Below the pieces are notes generated by a model that was not told the DNA's origin, made no database searches, and saw only the letters and a list, made by a program, of their open reading frames with translations. From Paramoeba atlantica (Eukaryota > Discosea), in contig CDRNVI010000030.1 of assembly GCA_977017575.1 (NCBI GenBank), positions 186,001-250,000 of the forward strand: a DNA stretch of 64,000 nucleotides, in the 5' to 3' direction. The position numbers were made by a program, and so were the translations under genes. Shown one piece after another: positions 21,085-30,750 of this stretch. Position 1 is the stretch's first letter; the number at the start of each line of letters is the position of its first letter.

Positions 21085-21236
21085 GTCGGTAGAGGGGGTC
21101 CAGGCAACTCGCCCTCTCTTTACGCAGCCGGAGGGGCGCACTGCAACCGACTCGGTCCCAGTCGGTAGAGGTGGTCCAGGCAACTCACCACCTCTTTACG
21201 CAGCCGGAGGGGCGCACTGCAACCGACCGCTGCCTC
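21085..21236. ncRNA. Two tandem 76-bp units with conserved hairpins
   Basis: Units start at 21085 and 21161. Each begins GTCGGT and ends ACCGAC, which can pair, and holds an inner stem: AGAGGTGGT/ACCACCTCT in unit 2, and AGAGGG/CCCTCT in unit 1. The changed bases lie on both sides of the stem, so pairing is kept. A third copy, with the first strand of the stem lost, lies inverted in the MITE at about 13448-13545. A structured RNA is possible, as is a foldback repeat. It sits about 200 bp from the SL RNA candidate. Confidence 0.4.
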
Positions 21237-21439
21237 GCGATAAGACGAGGCAGAGCCACGCCCAGTGGTCCTCAAGGGAGGCCACCATGGCGCATGGCTC
21301 CCCGGGAAGAAAAAGGCGCGAGAAGAAGAAAGCCGGGGAGGGAAGAAAACCCACTCAAGGAGTGAGCCGGGGAGGGTTGATGGGGTGGAAGCGCGTCCCC
21401 TACTTCGCCGAGAAAGAGGGACAGTTTCGGCCTTAGTGC
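21237..21439. other. Intergenic, no gene recognised
   Basis: A GC-rich, Lys/Arg-coding stretch in all frames with no domain. The minus strand would be immediately downstream of the SL RNA candidate. Confidence 0.35.
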
Positions 21440-21555
21440 CGGCCGGCAACGGGCATATAAAACAGTAAGATTATGCCCGTTGCCGGGGAAAGAAAAGATG
21501 AACTAAAGGGAAAATGTACCAACAAGGTACAGAAACTGTATCTTTATATATGTTA
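21440..21555 (-). ncRNA. Spliced-leader RNA gene candidate (copy A)
   Basis: On the minus strand the exon core GATACAGTTTCTGTACC is followed by TTGTTG and a GT splice donor (GTACATTTTCCC) at 21519. From CAGTTTC to the donor is 19 bases, exactly as in kinetoplastid SL RNAs. The exon core can fold into a 7-bp stem. The intron part holds CCCGGCAACGGG (stem with a GCAA tetraloop) and a longer inverted repeat GGCAACGGGCAT/ATGCCCGTTGCC (21444-21495). No clear Sm site was found. The exon's 5' part is replaced by the LINE at 21547, so this copy is probably inactivated by the insertion. In euglenozoans this RNA donates its exon to all mRNAs by trans-splicing. Confidence 0.7.
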
Positions 21556-21650
21556 TCATGTAGGAAATATTCTACAGAGATTAGACGGTGATTATGGGAG
21601 TTCCATATTACGCGCACAAAACGCGTTGAAATCACCTGACAATCAGCGAC

Positions 21651-24328
21651 TCACTCCCCAGAACTAACCTCCATCCACTGTTTGTTCTCGCGGTGCTGGA
21701 AAATTATGAAACTTCCCCGGAGATCGCTAGTCGTCATATTTCGGCGACACACTGCAACCGCTTCTTCATTTCCCATGAAGAGAGAGTTGAGCGTTCGGAC
21801 CGACATATGCAGTTTGCCTCTCGCTCCCACCTCGAAGACGAGTAGGAATGTGGTAGGATGGTCGAGTTTTCTAGAGTGGTATAAACTCGTGTACTTTTCT
21901 ATTTTGCGCTCGTGTGCGAACTCAAAGTTCTCCTCCCAAGGGCAGGTAAGTTCTATAATGTATTCTTCTCCATTAGATAGTTTCACCCATCCGTCAGGAC
22001 GTAGCTCAGTATCAAGGTTCGTGAGCCACGTGTGGGTGGAGCGGAAGTGGGGGAGATCGAAGTGACATTGACTAGTGGAGGAGGATCGTTGTACGGAGTT
22101 CGCTAATGCCTGTAATACCATGTTATTAGGGTATACCTCCCTTGTTCGAGTGACTTCCTACAACCAGATAGAATATGCCGCGTAGTTTGTGTCTCGCTGT
22201 CACAGATGGGACATTTATCGCTCGCATGTGTCGATACGCCCCACCTACGAAGAGATGCCCTGGTTGGGAGCGGCGTCTCGGTAAGCACTGAGGATGTGAA
22301 CCGCGAAAGCGATTCACTCTTGAGGTTGCATAGGGCGGCGGCGAAGTCTCTCGCAAGGTCTGCTTCCGTTGCGATTCTGAACCATCGTCCTGCTACGGCA
22401 GTACGCCGTTGGACGGCTTCCGTGAGGTGTCGCTCGTATTCGCTTCCAAGGAGTCTTCGGACGTTACTATGGCTTGTACTGTGCATATCCGTCGGCGGGC
22501 GAATGTCTCCTGCTCTCCTTTTGTTCGCTTCTCGCCTGATGCGCTCACGTAAAGCGTGCTGGACCTCGGGATCACGCGATTTATCCATTTGTTCCATTGT
22601 CCCCACAGTGGAAAGAAGCCAAAGTTTTGACAGACTCATGAGATTCCAGTCATGCTCTGAATAGAGCAGCTCACTAGTTGCTGATTTCGCTACGTTTAAC
22701 CATTTCCGAATTTCGCGTGTGGCGCATCGCTGTAGCCGAAGTACGTGATTGAAGGTAAGGCATGAGTTCACGACGAAGGAATACCGCAGACGAGAGATGA
22801 TGCCGTTATTGTATATCCACAGGCGCGCGGGAAGGTCATGTGCGCTGGAAGATATATTACGCAACCAGGCTCGCAGACGGGTTCGTAGTTTTAGAAAGAG
22901 TGTCTTGCCTTGTTGAGCACCGGGTGCGAGCGTCATGCCTTGTTGAGCACCGGGTGCGAGCGTCATGCCTAAAAATGTGCTACCATTATCACATATATGC
23001 GGGATAGGTGACGTGCCGATCACGATCTGTGGTCGGCGTGTAATATATCCAGAGTCTTGCGTCATCGCCATGTGTTGCAGCCGGCATTTTTTCACGTTTA
23101 GTTTCATCCCAATATCGCTTAGAACTTTGACGAGTGCGTTTGTAGCGTTCTGCATTTCCTGGGGGGTATTTGTCAGAATAGTAAGGTCATCTGCGAAGGC
23201 CTTTAGAAAAATTTCTTTCGCATTCCACGTGATCCCGTATTCGGGGCAACTTGAACGGACAAAACGCAGAACTAGCTCCATCGCCAAGTTGAATAAAATA
23301 GGCGAAAGCGTATCTCCCTGCAATACGCCACGACCTATCTCAATAGACTTCGTGAGTCCTTCTGCACATTTAATTTGTGTAGACGCTCGTTCGTACAACG
23401 CTTTGATGTAGTTAATGAGGATCGGTGAGACGCGCGCCCATTTTAAGGCCTGAAATAAAATTGTATGGGGTATGGATCCAAACGCGTTTTTGATATCAAA
23501 CTGGGCAAGTACGTATTGCTTTTTGTGGCGCCGCTGGTGCTCGAGGATCTCGCAAAGGACCTGGGTGTGCTCAACTGTCCCATTCATATGCGGCAAGAAG
23601 CCTTTTTGTATTGTTGTGTCCAGGGCATTGGAATCCAGGGAATGCTGAAGGATACGGTGACTGAGGATTGAGTGGAAAAGCTTCCCAATGCAGCTAGTCA
23701 AGCTTATCGGCCGCCAGTTTTCCATACTTGAGGTGGGGCCCCCTTTGTGGATAAGTCGAGTGACCGCAGTTTTCCAGGTTGGAGGGCATACACCAAATGT
23801 TAGGACATCATTAAACACCTGTGCCATGTGGGTAAAGACAGGGGCGCAGCGCTTTAGCAGCGCGTTCGATACAGTGTCCGAGCCTGGGGCAGCCACAGAG
23901 CGTTTGGATGCGACGGCTGCTGCGATCATGTCTGAGTCAATATCTGACCATTGCATCTCATCAAGGGGAATTGGTTTCGTAAATTCTGCTGGAGGAATCT
24001 TGTGTATCTCTTCTGGTCTAGACATTGAGCCCACAAAGAATCTTTCAACCTCCTGTACAGGAACTGTAGGGTAGGACGTCTCAGTTTCTGAGGTAGATGG
24101 GTCGACGCGATCTAAGCATTCGCCCGCGGCTGTCCAGGGATTTCGCTGGAATCGCGTAAGAGCCCACCGTCGATCGATTTCTTTCCTCTGCAAACTGGAT
24201 TCTTCCATGTACTGTTTTAGTGCCTTTTCGGCTTCCTTTATTTCCCCTCGTTGCTTATTTCTCGCAGGACCCTTCATGAACGTTAGCGCACGTTTAAGTT
24301 GTCGAACGTGTTGACTGAGTACTTTCAC
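21651..24328 (-). pseudogene. LINE ORF2: reverse transcriptase plus restriction-like endonuclease, one frameshift
   Basis: The first 741 codons (22103-24328) hold a coiled N-terminus, RT motifs (TRLIHKGGPT, WRPISLTSCIGKLFH, GVLQGDTLSPILFNLAME, AFADDLTILTN) and a CCHC finger (CPICDSETQTTRHILSGC). The frame then shifts, and 156 codons (21651-22121) hold the endonuclease core LRPDGWV...IIELTCPWEEN. The relative at 44464-47106 has all of this in one frame, so the shift is a mutation rather than a programmed signal. A 30-bp tandem duplication (22907-22966) repeats the peptide GMTLAPGAQQ. ORF2 copies the RNA into DNA at the cut SL target. Confidence 0.9.
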
Positions 24329-24342
24329 TGTGCGTTCAATGA

Positions 24343-26324
24343 CTATATTACTTGTATAAGAAAGCCGTGCGTCGGATCGTTTTCCCGTGCGGCCTCGAAT
24401 GCAGTTACAGCGAGGATTGCTGAGAGTATTTCAGCTTGCGACAGGGCGTCCTCTTTGTCTCGCGCCAGGTGGATATACGAGTTGCAGCGTTCCTCGATCT
24501 TCGCAATAATACTCTCCCACTGTTCCTCTGTGAAACGGACTAGAACGCGACCTCCATTTATTGTGCGGAATGTTTCGAGTAGGTTCTGCAGTTCAGGGAG
24601 AGGTCGGGTAGCCGGGACTTGCCGGACACGAGGGATGCGCTGCAATATCGTGTGTTCGCAGTTTCCTTCTGGTGGGGAAGGCAAAGGTAAGGGCAGAGGC
24701 GTGGGATCTGTTGCGGACTGCACAAGGGGTAAAGAAGGCGAGGAGCGGCGTACAGAAGGGGAATCATGTTGCGGGGCGTGGACAAGTGGTGCATTCCGCA
24801 CAGGGCTCAGTATTGGACTCGAGCGATTCGAGGGGTTGGTGTGAACTGGGGGGTAGGTTGTTGCGCGTGGAGGGGGCGGTAGTGAAGCTTTTCCGGCGCG
24901 TTCCGCATCACCCATTGCAGGGCACAGTATATTTCTCGTGGTCCAGCATATGGCAGAGTACGCTACTTCAGCGACTTTGAGGAGAACTCCTTTCTGGCAG
25001 CATTGATGTTTACATGTTGCCTTGTCCTTACATTTATGAGCGCAGTTGCGACGAGGCGCTGTTGGAGCAGGGGTGTTGTTGTCATTGCTGGTGTGCAGGT
25101 CTGGAGAGGTACGGACGGGTTCGCGGAGTACAACCTCCGTGCTAGGTTGTATGACACCATTTTTGCAACATCGATGCTTGCACTGAGCTTTGTTGCTACA
25201 TATGTGCCGACAGGGGCGATAATTGACTTCATTGGTTGATGTTTGTGTGTGGTGTGCGGCGTCATCCATGTATCCTAGTGAGGGCGGATTTGCGGTTCCG
25301 GATCCCTGACCTCTTCGAAGTGTCCGATGTCTGGTGTGGTATGCTGATCGGTGTCTATGGATAAGCCTGCTGGTAGTGGACTACTTGCTCGAGCTATGGG
25401 TGGTTCCACGAGGGGTAGCACTGGTTGAGGACTACTTTGGGCATCTGTAATGGGGACCCCCACTTTGCAACACTTGTGCAGACAATTTCTTTTGTCGCGG
25501 CATGTGTGTTTGCACGGTCTTCTGTGAGAAGTAAGTGAGGGTTCCATAGGGGCAACGTCCTCCGGAGAGGGAAGAGACACGTTAGGCGGAAGAGATCCTT
25601 CGTGTCGTACTTTGCAACATGCGTGGAGACACGATGTTTTGTCCCGGCATTTATGAGCGCATGGGGCACGTGGTTCTGAAGCGTGTTTTGAGGCATATGA
25701 TGGCGGTGACACCTTGTAAGAGTCATCTCGGATCCTATAGGGTGCGTCATAGGTAATCTCTGGGTGACCCCGTAGTAGTTCAATGGGTTGTATTTTTCGA
25801 GTTACGTGTGTGATTCGGAACTTTCGTAATCCTGGGATGTCACTACCACATAATTTCTTCGTGACCGCTTTGCCGAGCGCGTTCGAAGAGGAGTACACTG
25901 CATTAAGCTGCATGAACGAATCCCTGTAGGCGGAACTCCAGCTGGCGTGACAAAACGTGCGACTTGGGTTTCCCGTTTCTTGGTATTTTAGGTGTTCACA
26001 TGCGTTGTTTTCAATGACATCTTGAATTGTACACGATTTGATTATCAGACCATCACTTCTTTTGCTTTCCGACTTCAAGGTTTTGCCGATCGAGGCTTTA
26101 GCCGTGTGGACACTCGAGAAGAACTCTCGTTCTGTGAGGGCAATGGCCGCGGCATGCGTGTCTGGGAAATATGACCATGTGACGCTGTCCGAGGGGCGGA
26201 TTTTGACGGGCATCGCTCGACTTTGGATGAAGTGAAAGCTCTGGGGATGTCGCTGCGCGCTAACAGGTCCTCGAGGGAGGCCGTCGTGCGCGATTGGAGC
26301 CGGTGAGGTGACATTGGAGGACAT
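24343..26324 (-). pseudogene. LINE ORF1 with HFM1-like C/H zinc fingers, split by a frameshift
   Basis: Two open parts, 25275-26324 (from MSSNVTSPAP) and 24343-25269, together about 660 codons. Four copies of an unusual finger occur: CAHKCRDKTSCLHACC, CKHTCRDKRNCLHKCC, CRHICSNKAQCKHRCC and CAHKCKDKATCKHQCC. This C-x3-C-x2-(D/N)K-x2-C-x-H-x-CC pattern resembles the zinc finger known from HFM1/Mer3-type helicases. The fingers probably bind element RNA or the SL target. The C-terminal region (AEILSAILAVTAFE...DPTHGFL) matches the truncated ORF1 of the second LINE (47145-47335). The two parts are in different frames between fingers 2 and 3, so the ORF is probably broken; two natural ORFs are the alternative. 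Confidence 0.75.
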
Positions 26325-26363
26325 GCTCCGGAAGATAAAGTTAGTACAAAATTGAAAATAATT

Positions 26364-26391
26364 CAACAAGGTACAGAAACTGTATCTTTAT
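26364..26391 (-). repeat. SL exon copy at the LINE 5' end (target-site duplication)
   Basis: The minus strand reads AAAGATACAGTTTCTGTACC then TTGTTG, identical over 27 bases to 21520-21546, but is followed by LINE sequence rather than the SL intron. Upstream it abuts an LRR fragment. Confidence 0.85.
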
Positions 26392-26392
26392 T

Positions 26393-26452
26393 TTATTCAA
26401 ATGCCTCATTTTCGATGGAAGCAGTGTCAAATCTACGGGCCCATTCAAACAA
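26393..26452 (-). pseudogene. About 52-bp LRR gene fragment fused next to SL exon
   Basis: ATTCAAATGCCTCATTTTCG through to GGGCCCATTCAAAC is identical to 28916-28968, within the LRR gene at 28701. It is wedged between the SL exon copy and the zinc-knuckle remnant, and forms the last residues of that frame. It was probably copied in during end repair or template switching. Confidence 0.85.
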
Positions 26453-27381
26453 AGCCTTACATTTATAACAATACGTCTTGTAGCGGCAGCTCGCCGCGAA
26501 GTAGCCCATCCGTTTGCAGTTATAACATTTTATACCTTCGTTCTCCCGCAGCTGATGTTTCGTTGGTGTAAACGGCGAACCTCCTTGAGGGCGGTAGATC
26601 CTCAAGCTTCGCAACACGAGCCTTGGATTGCAGCTTCTCGGTTGCGGACATAATCCTTGCTTTCTTTTGAATGGCTTCTCGTACCAAACAGGCACTCTTC
26701 CCCCCTGCCATGATGCCATGTAAGAGTGACTTTCCGGTGAAATCAACCTCGGCCCCCAAATCGGCAGCCAGCTCGGTCATCACTCTTCCCGCTACCTTCT
26801 CAAGTAGCTCCCATACCATGACGTGCATGCCTGGCACGAGTCACTTTTCTTTTAGAGAGCCAGGCCCCCCCGACACTAACTCCTCCAAAACTACCTCCTC
26901 GCCTTTCGCGAGCACTTCGGCCACTTCGTTCGCCATCTTTGTTTCCTGCTTCGTTACTATTTTCCCGCGGGGGACTATTGAGTTGACGAACGTCTCCGAT
27001 AGAAATGGCATTGAGAAGGTGCCTATAAGAGCAGATAGCGTTCCTTCCGTTTCCTGGGGACCGGAATCTTTGACGTTCTCCTCTTTAGCGGCTCCCACCC
27101 CTTCCTTTTTGTTAGCGATGTAATGCGTCGCGATTTCGAGAAGCAGCTTTCCAGAAATTTTCTTGTCCTCGTACCGCTTCTCCTCAATTAGCCGGACAAC
27201 TTCCAGCTTTTCGGCTTCATGTACGTTCTCTCCGACTGCTTTCAGCATAGCCGGGATGAAGTCAGCTTGGCTGAGCCAACCTTCATGCGACTATTTTCAG
27301 CATCGCGTACCTCTCAGCGACCTTGTACTCACCTTCCAAGGAATTTAATACAGTTGAGTCCGTTTCGGAATCAGACATGGA
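26453..27381 (-). pseudogene. Broken zinc-knuckle coding region, retroelement-like, class uncertain
   Basis: Charged coding sequence with a Lys/Glu-rich helical region (about 26850-27250) and a C-terminal double Cys motif (CYNCKRMGYFAASC, then CYKCKA), a nucleic-acid knuckle of the type seen in Gag and ORF1 proteins; Tyr stands where the knuckle usually has His. It starts near MSDSETDSTVLNSLEGEYK and looks broken in a few places. No RT, protease, integrase or terminal repeats are seen, so LTR, LINE or host origin stays open. Confidence 0.45.
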
Positions 27382-27557
27382 ATGATCACTTTAGAAGATA
27401 ATTGTTATAGAAAGTACTACACGACAAAGCTTTCCTCAATATTCTGCGCTGGAAGGACCTAGATCCCCTTGCTTACTTCATCATCTGATACATTAGATAG
27501 ATTTACACTCTGAAAACGAGCCAAGAAGTTAGCTTCTAGTCTTCAGAGCTGAGCCTA

Positions 27558-27934
27558 GAAGCATTTCTTGTCTCTATTCCAGCGAGATCCGCCGGCTTGC
27601 TAAGTGATGCACCCAGTAAACTGGAAGACATCAGAACATTAAAAAAAAATGTGTGCCCTAAAGACACTCACGTGATTCTACAGGGCGTCGCTCACCCTAG
27701 TGTGCCCTAAAGACACTCACGCGACTCTACGGGGCGTCGCTCACCCTAGTGTGCCCTAAAGACACTCACGCGACTCTACGGGGCGTCGCTCACCCTAGTG
27801 TGCCCTAAAGACACTCACGCGACTCTACAGGAAGTTGATTACCCGTGATCCTTTCTTGGTTCACCCGAAGGTGTTAAGCCAGAGCGCCACGACAAGGCGA
27901 AGGATCGAGCTCTGGAATAGAGACAAGAAGTCTT
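27558..27934. mobile_element. Inverted-repeat element enclosing a 49-bp minisatellite
   Basis: CTTGTCTCTATTCCAG (about 27567) is matched by CTGGAATAGAGACAAG (about 27913), and similarity extends inward for about 45 bases. Inside, a 49-bp unit starting TGTGCCCTAAAGACACTCAC repeats at 27652, 27701, 27750 and, partially, 27799. Units 2 and 3 are identical. It is probably a MITE whose core amplified; no coding potential. Confidence 0.7.
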
Positions 27935-28225
27935 CAACGTCTTTTGAATCCAGCAAGGAATTCGACACTGTGGGAAATTTAGTTCCTTTGTCGGGGCTGC
28001 GTGCGGAGTCATTGTTCCTATTACCTACCCAGTTTCCAAAAATTTCACAATAGCCACCGCTCTCCGAGCATGACTTTATTCCGTTTTTCTACTTCTTTTA
28101 TATTTCTTGTCAATGTTCAACGGCAAAATCAATGCGAAAATGAGAATAGTCGCGAAAATGAGAATGAGAATGAAAAAATTCTGTCAATGTTCAATTACGG
28201 ATTCTGAGAATAGCGACTACCACTG

Positions 28226-28480
28226 TACTTGTACTTGGCACTGCTGAGGACCCTTTTCTAGAAGGAGACCGGTGGGGAGCCATGCATTACGATGCGTTGC
28301 TCCGGAGCTTTGCTGGAGATTTGGTCATCTCCGAGCTTGGAGTTTGTTCAGTCTTGTTTCAAAAGGCTGGGAAGGGTCCAGGTGCGGATGAAGTATGCCG
28401 CGGCGATGATTTTCCACCATATTTGGGGGTGACTCCTCCTGATACGCGCAGGGAGGTGAAAATTACCAAATTTGTGGGCT
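28226..28480 (+). repeat. Dispersed coding repeat, second copy
   Basis: 28226-28400 matches 16988-17165, and 28390-28460 matches the minus strand at 5160-5250, so this copy links the two other pieces into one longer element. The frame at 28282-28482 reads MHYDALLRSFAGDLVISELG ... CRGDDFPPYLGVTPPD. Family unknown. Confidence 0.6.
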
Positions 28481-28700
28481 GACCAAAACAAAAAAATATT
28501 GTTCAATGCAAGAAAAATCGCTTCCCGAAAAGTGGGTACAAAAACATTCGTCCTAGAAAAAGGAACTCATAAGCGTATCCCCCAGAATTGGGGGAACTCG
28601 GAAGCAGGGGGGGTGTACAGTATAGTAATTGGAGTCCGAAAAACAGGGTCTACCCCAAACTTTCGGCATGTACAAAAAAGCGACTCCGAATTCGTCTGTA

Positions 28701-29552
28701 CTACCGAATTTGTCCTACTGGTATGTTTGGTAAATATTTGGCGTCTATCTCTCCTTCAAATGAGTTGTGACCCAACGCAAGGCCCCAAAGACCTGGCGGC
28801 AGTTTGTCCAAACACAATTCACCGCTGAATTTGTTATGGGATAACGACAAATACTTCATTGTTGGAGGTAATTTCGTGAGATTTATTTCACCACTAAACT
28901 CGTTTCGTCTTAAATTCAAATGCCTCATTTTCGATGGAAGCAGTGTCAAATCTACGGGCCCATTCAAACGATTTTCCATCAACAAGAGTTCTTCCATGGG
29001 AGGTGGAAGTCTCGTAAGGCACACATTCCCCGTGAACTTGTTCGTGTATGAACAAAACGAATATAGTGATGGGGGAAGCGATGTCAAATCTAATGAACCC
29101 TCAAACTCATTTTGACTCACGTCTAAATTTTCAAGTTTATCCGACAAACCATCTAATCGAATTTCGCCTCTGAATTGATTCTTGTTCACAGAAAAACGCT
29201 TCACCAGGTTCGGAATATCCGTCAAGTCGAGACTCCCTTTTAAACCGTACTCCCAATGATCTGGACCTTCAGAATCCTCCATTTGCTCCCAATAAATATC
29301 GTCCGGTTCCCCTTGTTCATTACATTCAACTCCTTCCCACTCGCACGCAGGCGTATCCGTGTCCCACGTGTTGTGAGGATTTTCAATATTGCGAATGAGT
29401 CGTGCGAGTTGGTATTCCAATGGAAGATTCGCGACGCTCACTTTTGCGGCCCTTTTAAGCGGTCTCGGACTCACCGTTGTGTTTTCTTTATCACTTAATT
29501 TGCGTCTCTTACGATCCGGGGAGGGGGCTTCTTCAAACTTTACGGTAAGCAT
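28701..29552 (-). CDS. Leucine-rich-repeat protein, KENTTVSPRP subfamily
   Basis: 283 residues, starting MLTVKFEEAPSPDRKRRKLS. Basic arm with KRRK and LKRAAK, cap LPLEYQLARLIRNIEN and TWDTDTPACEWEGVEC, acidic DDIYWEQMEDSEGPDHWEYG linker, then six 23-residue repeats. The C-terminus runs past KYLPN into IPVGQIR, longer than in its relatives. Intact and intronless. Pieces of exactly this gene were copied to 20827-20970 and 26393-26452, which makes it the likely donor locus. Location in the cell is unknown; there is no signal peptide or membrane span. Confidence 0.88.
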   Translation of the reverse strand: MLTVKFEEAPSPDRKRRKLSDKENTTVSPRPLKRAAKVSVANLPLEYQLARLIRNIENPHNTWDTDTPACEWEGVECNEQGEPDDIYWEQMEDSEGPDHWEYGLKGSLDLTDIPNLVKRFSVNKNQFRGEIRLDGLSDKLENLDVSQNEFEGSLDLTSLPPSLYSFCSYTNKFTGNVCLTRLPPPMEELLLMENRLNGPVDLTLLPSKMRHLNLRRNEFSGEINLTKLPPTMKYLSLSHNKFSGELCLDKLPPGLWGLALGHNSFEGEIDAKYLPNIPVGQIR

Positions 29553-29744
29553 ATGTATGGAAGAGGAGAGGTTGAACAGAGTTAAAAAGTGTGCGCAAGA
29601 TTTAGGTTTTTTGGTGAAAGTGAAGTATTATTTTACATAAAAAATATTCTTTTTTCCGTTAATGTTTTTATGTGTTCTAAGTGTTGCCTTATCATATTTT
29701 ATGTGCGTTTCTGACATTCGTTTACATACAGCTGTACTTTCTTC

Positions 29745-29900
29745 GCGGTGACGGTACGCTTGATAGTGGGAAAGAAGCGAGAGATAATCGGCTGAAGTTC
29801 GGCACAGAAATTGTGAAAAGTAAGCTAAAGAGAGGAAAACATGAGGATTATGCCCTAAAATCTTACCCCTACTTCGTGCACGGAGTTGGAGAAATGGTTC
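29745..29900 (+). pseudogene. Merlin type A transposase C-terminal fragment
   Basis: GDGTLDSGKEARDNRLKFGT and VKSKLKRGKHEDYAL match the end of the 10231-11183 pseudogene (GNDTLGSGIEARDNRLKFTG ... GKLKRGEQDGHAL). Only this C-terminal part is present. Confidence 0.8.
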
Positions 29901-29929
29901 CTGCAAAACCACACAAAAAGATATGCAAC

Positions 29930-30497
29930 CGTTGAGAATCAGTATATCGGAATGCGTGCCGTATCAAGCAGGAAAAATACGAACCTCACACATCTCAATG
30001 CTCAGCCATCTCACTACCAGCATTCTTTTGCTCATCAGAGCCGACATCTGGCCAATCCGATGTGCACTGGGAAGATCTGCCACAGCCGAGGTGTGGGTCG
30101 GAGAACAGTACAGGAGATTTGCATTCCGCAGCAGATACAGCACTTGCTCAGGAGAAGTCCGAGCAGTAAGATTTCTCCAGAATTCAGTTTGATGAAACCG
30201 TTATAGGAAAACGTAAATATCAGCGTGGGAGACGTCAGCGCAAAACGGCGGTGGTGATTTACGACGGCGACAGAGATCCGAGGACAAGAAATGGGAAGAA
30301 CCCATTGGATACTAGTGAAGCAAAGAGATACTGAAACTCTTCAGAGCTTTATTCTTCCTCACTTGATGAGTGCGAGGGCTGACGTTGTTAGCGACTGTTG
30401 GGGTGCGTACACTACTCTGGGGGACTTTTGCCGTTACCACGCTGTGAAGCACAGCTTGAAGTTTGTGAACTCCCAAGGCTATCGCACTAAACCTGGC
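29930..30497 (+). pseudogene. IS1595/Merlin-like transposase pseudogene (type D)
   Basis: An N-terminal part with SRGVGRRTVQEICIPQ (about 30080) is followed by FDETVIGKRKYQRGRRQRK (about 30190), a canonical first catalytic Asp region. Then comes THWILVKQRDTETLQSFILP ... DVVSDCWGAYTTL (about 30300-30420) with the second Asp. It ends near SLKFVNSQGYRTKPG, just before the expected Glu. The parts lie in at least two frames. Related to the copy at 59221. Confidence 0.8.
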
Positions 30498-30750
30498 TAG
30501 GAAGAAAATGATAAAGTATAATTTATGGCCTTGGGACATAAATGACATTTTATGAGTTGTGAGCAAGGGTGAATACGCAGCCTGGATCACTTTTGTGGTT
30601 TGCGTTGGAAGTAAGTCACGATGGATCATAACCGGTGGTCATGACTCTAATCGATTTTGTTTTTTAAATTAGAATAGCTTTCTGTTAAAAAGATTCCTTT
30701 TATGGTATCGAACGCGAAATAACCCCAACCTCCTTAAAACGGGTGTTAAT

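Larger units (their letters stand above)
21547..26363 (-). mobile_element. SL-inserted non-LTR retrotransposon (LINE) with restriction-like endonuclease
   Basis: A 4.8-kb element bounded on both sides by the same 27 bases of SL exon (21520-21546 and 26364-26390), the expected target-site duplication. It has a short 5' untranslated region, a zinc-finger ORF1, an RT plus endonuclease ORF2 and a 3' untranslated region of about 100 bp without a poly(A) tail. This arrangement and target match the CRE/SLACS/CZAR clade of trypanosomatids and, in logic, nematode NeSL-1. It is full length, but ORF1 and ORF2 each carry one frameshift. Confidence is high for a LINE and good for SL targeting. Confidence 0.85.

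Noticed and set aside
21040-21440. 5S rRNA or tRNA gene near the SL candidate, as in some SL arrays
   Set aside because: I looked for 5S box and tRNA arm patterns and found none; the hairpins there do not fit a tRNA fold.
22103-22121. Programmed frameshift in the SL-inserted LINE
   Set aside because: The related LINE at 44464-47106 reads through this region in one frame, so a mutation is the simpler reading.
27652-27830. Regular 49-bp repeats as a possible CRISPR array
   Set aside because: Units are directly tandem without unique spacers, no cas genes, and the sequence is eukaryotic.
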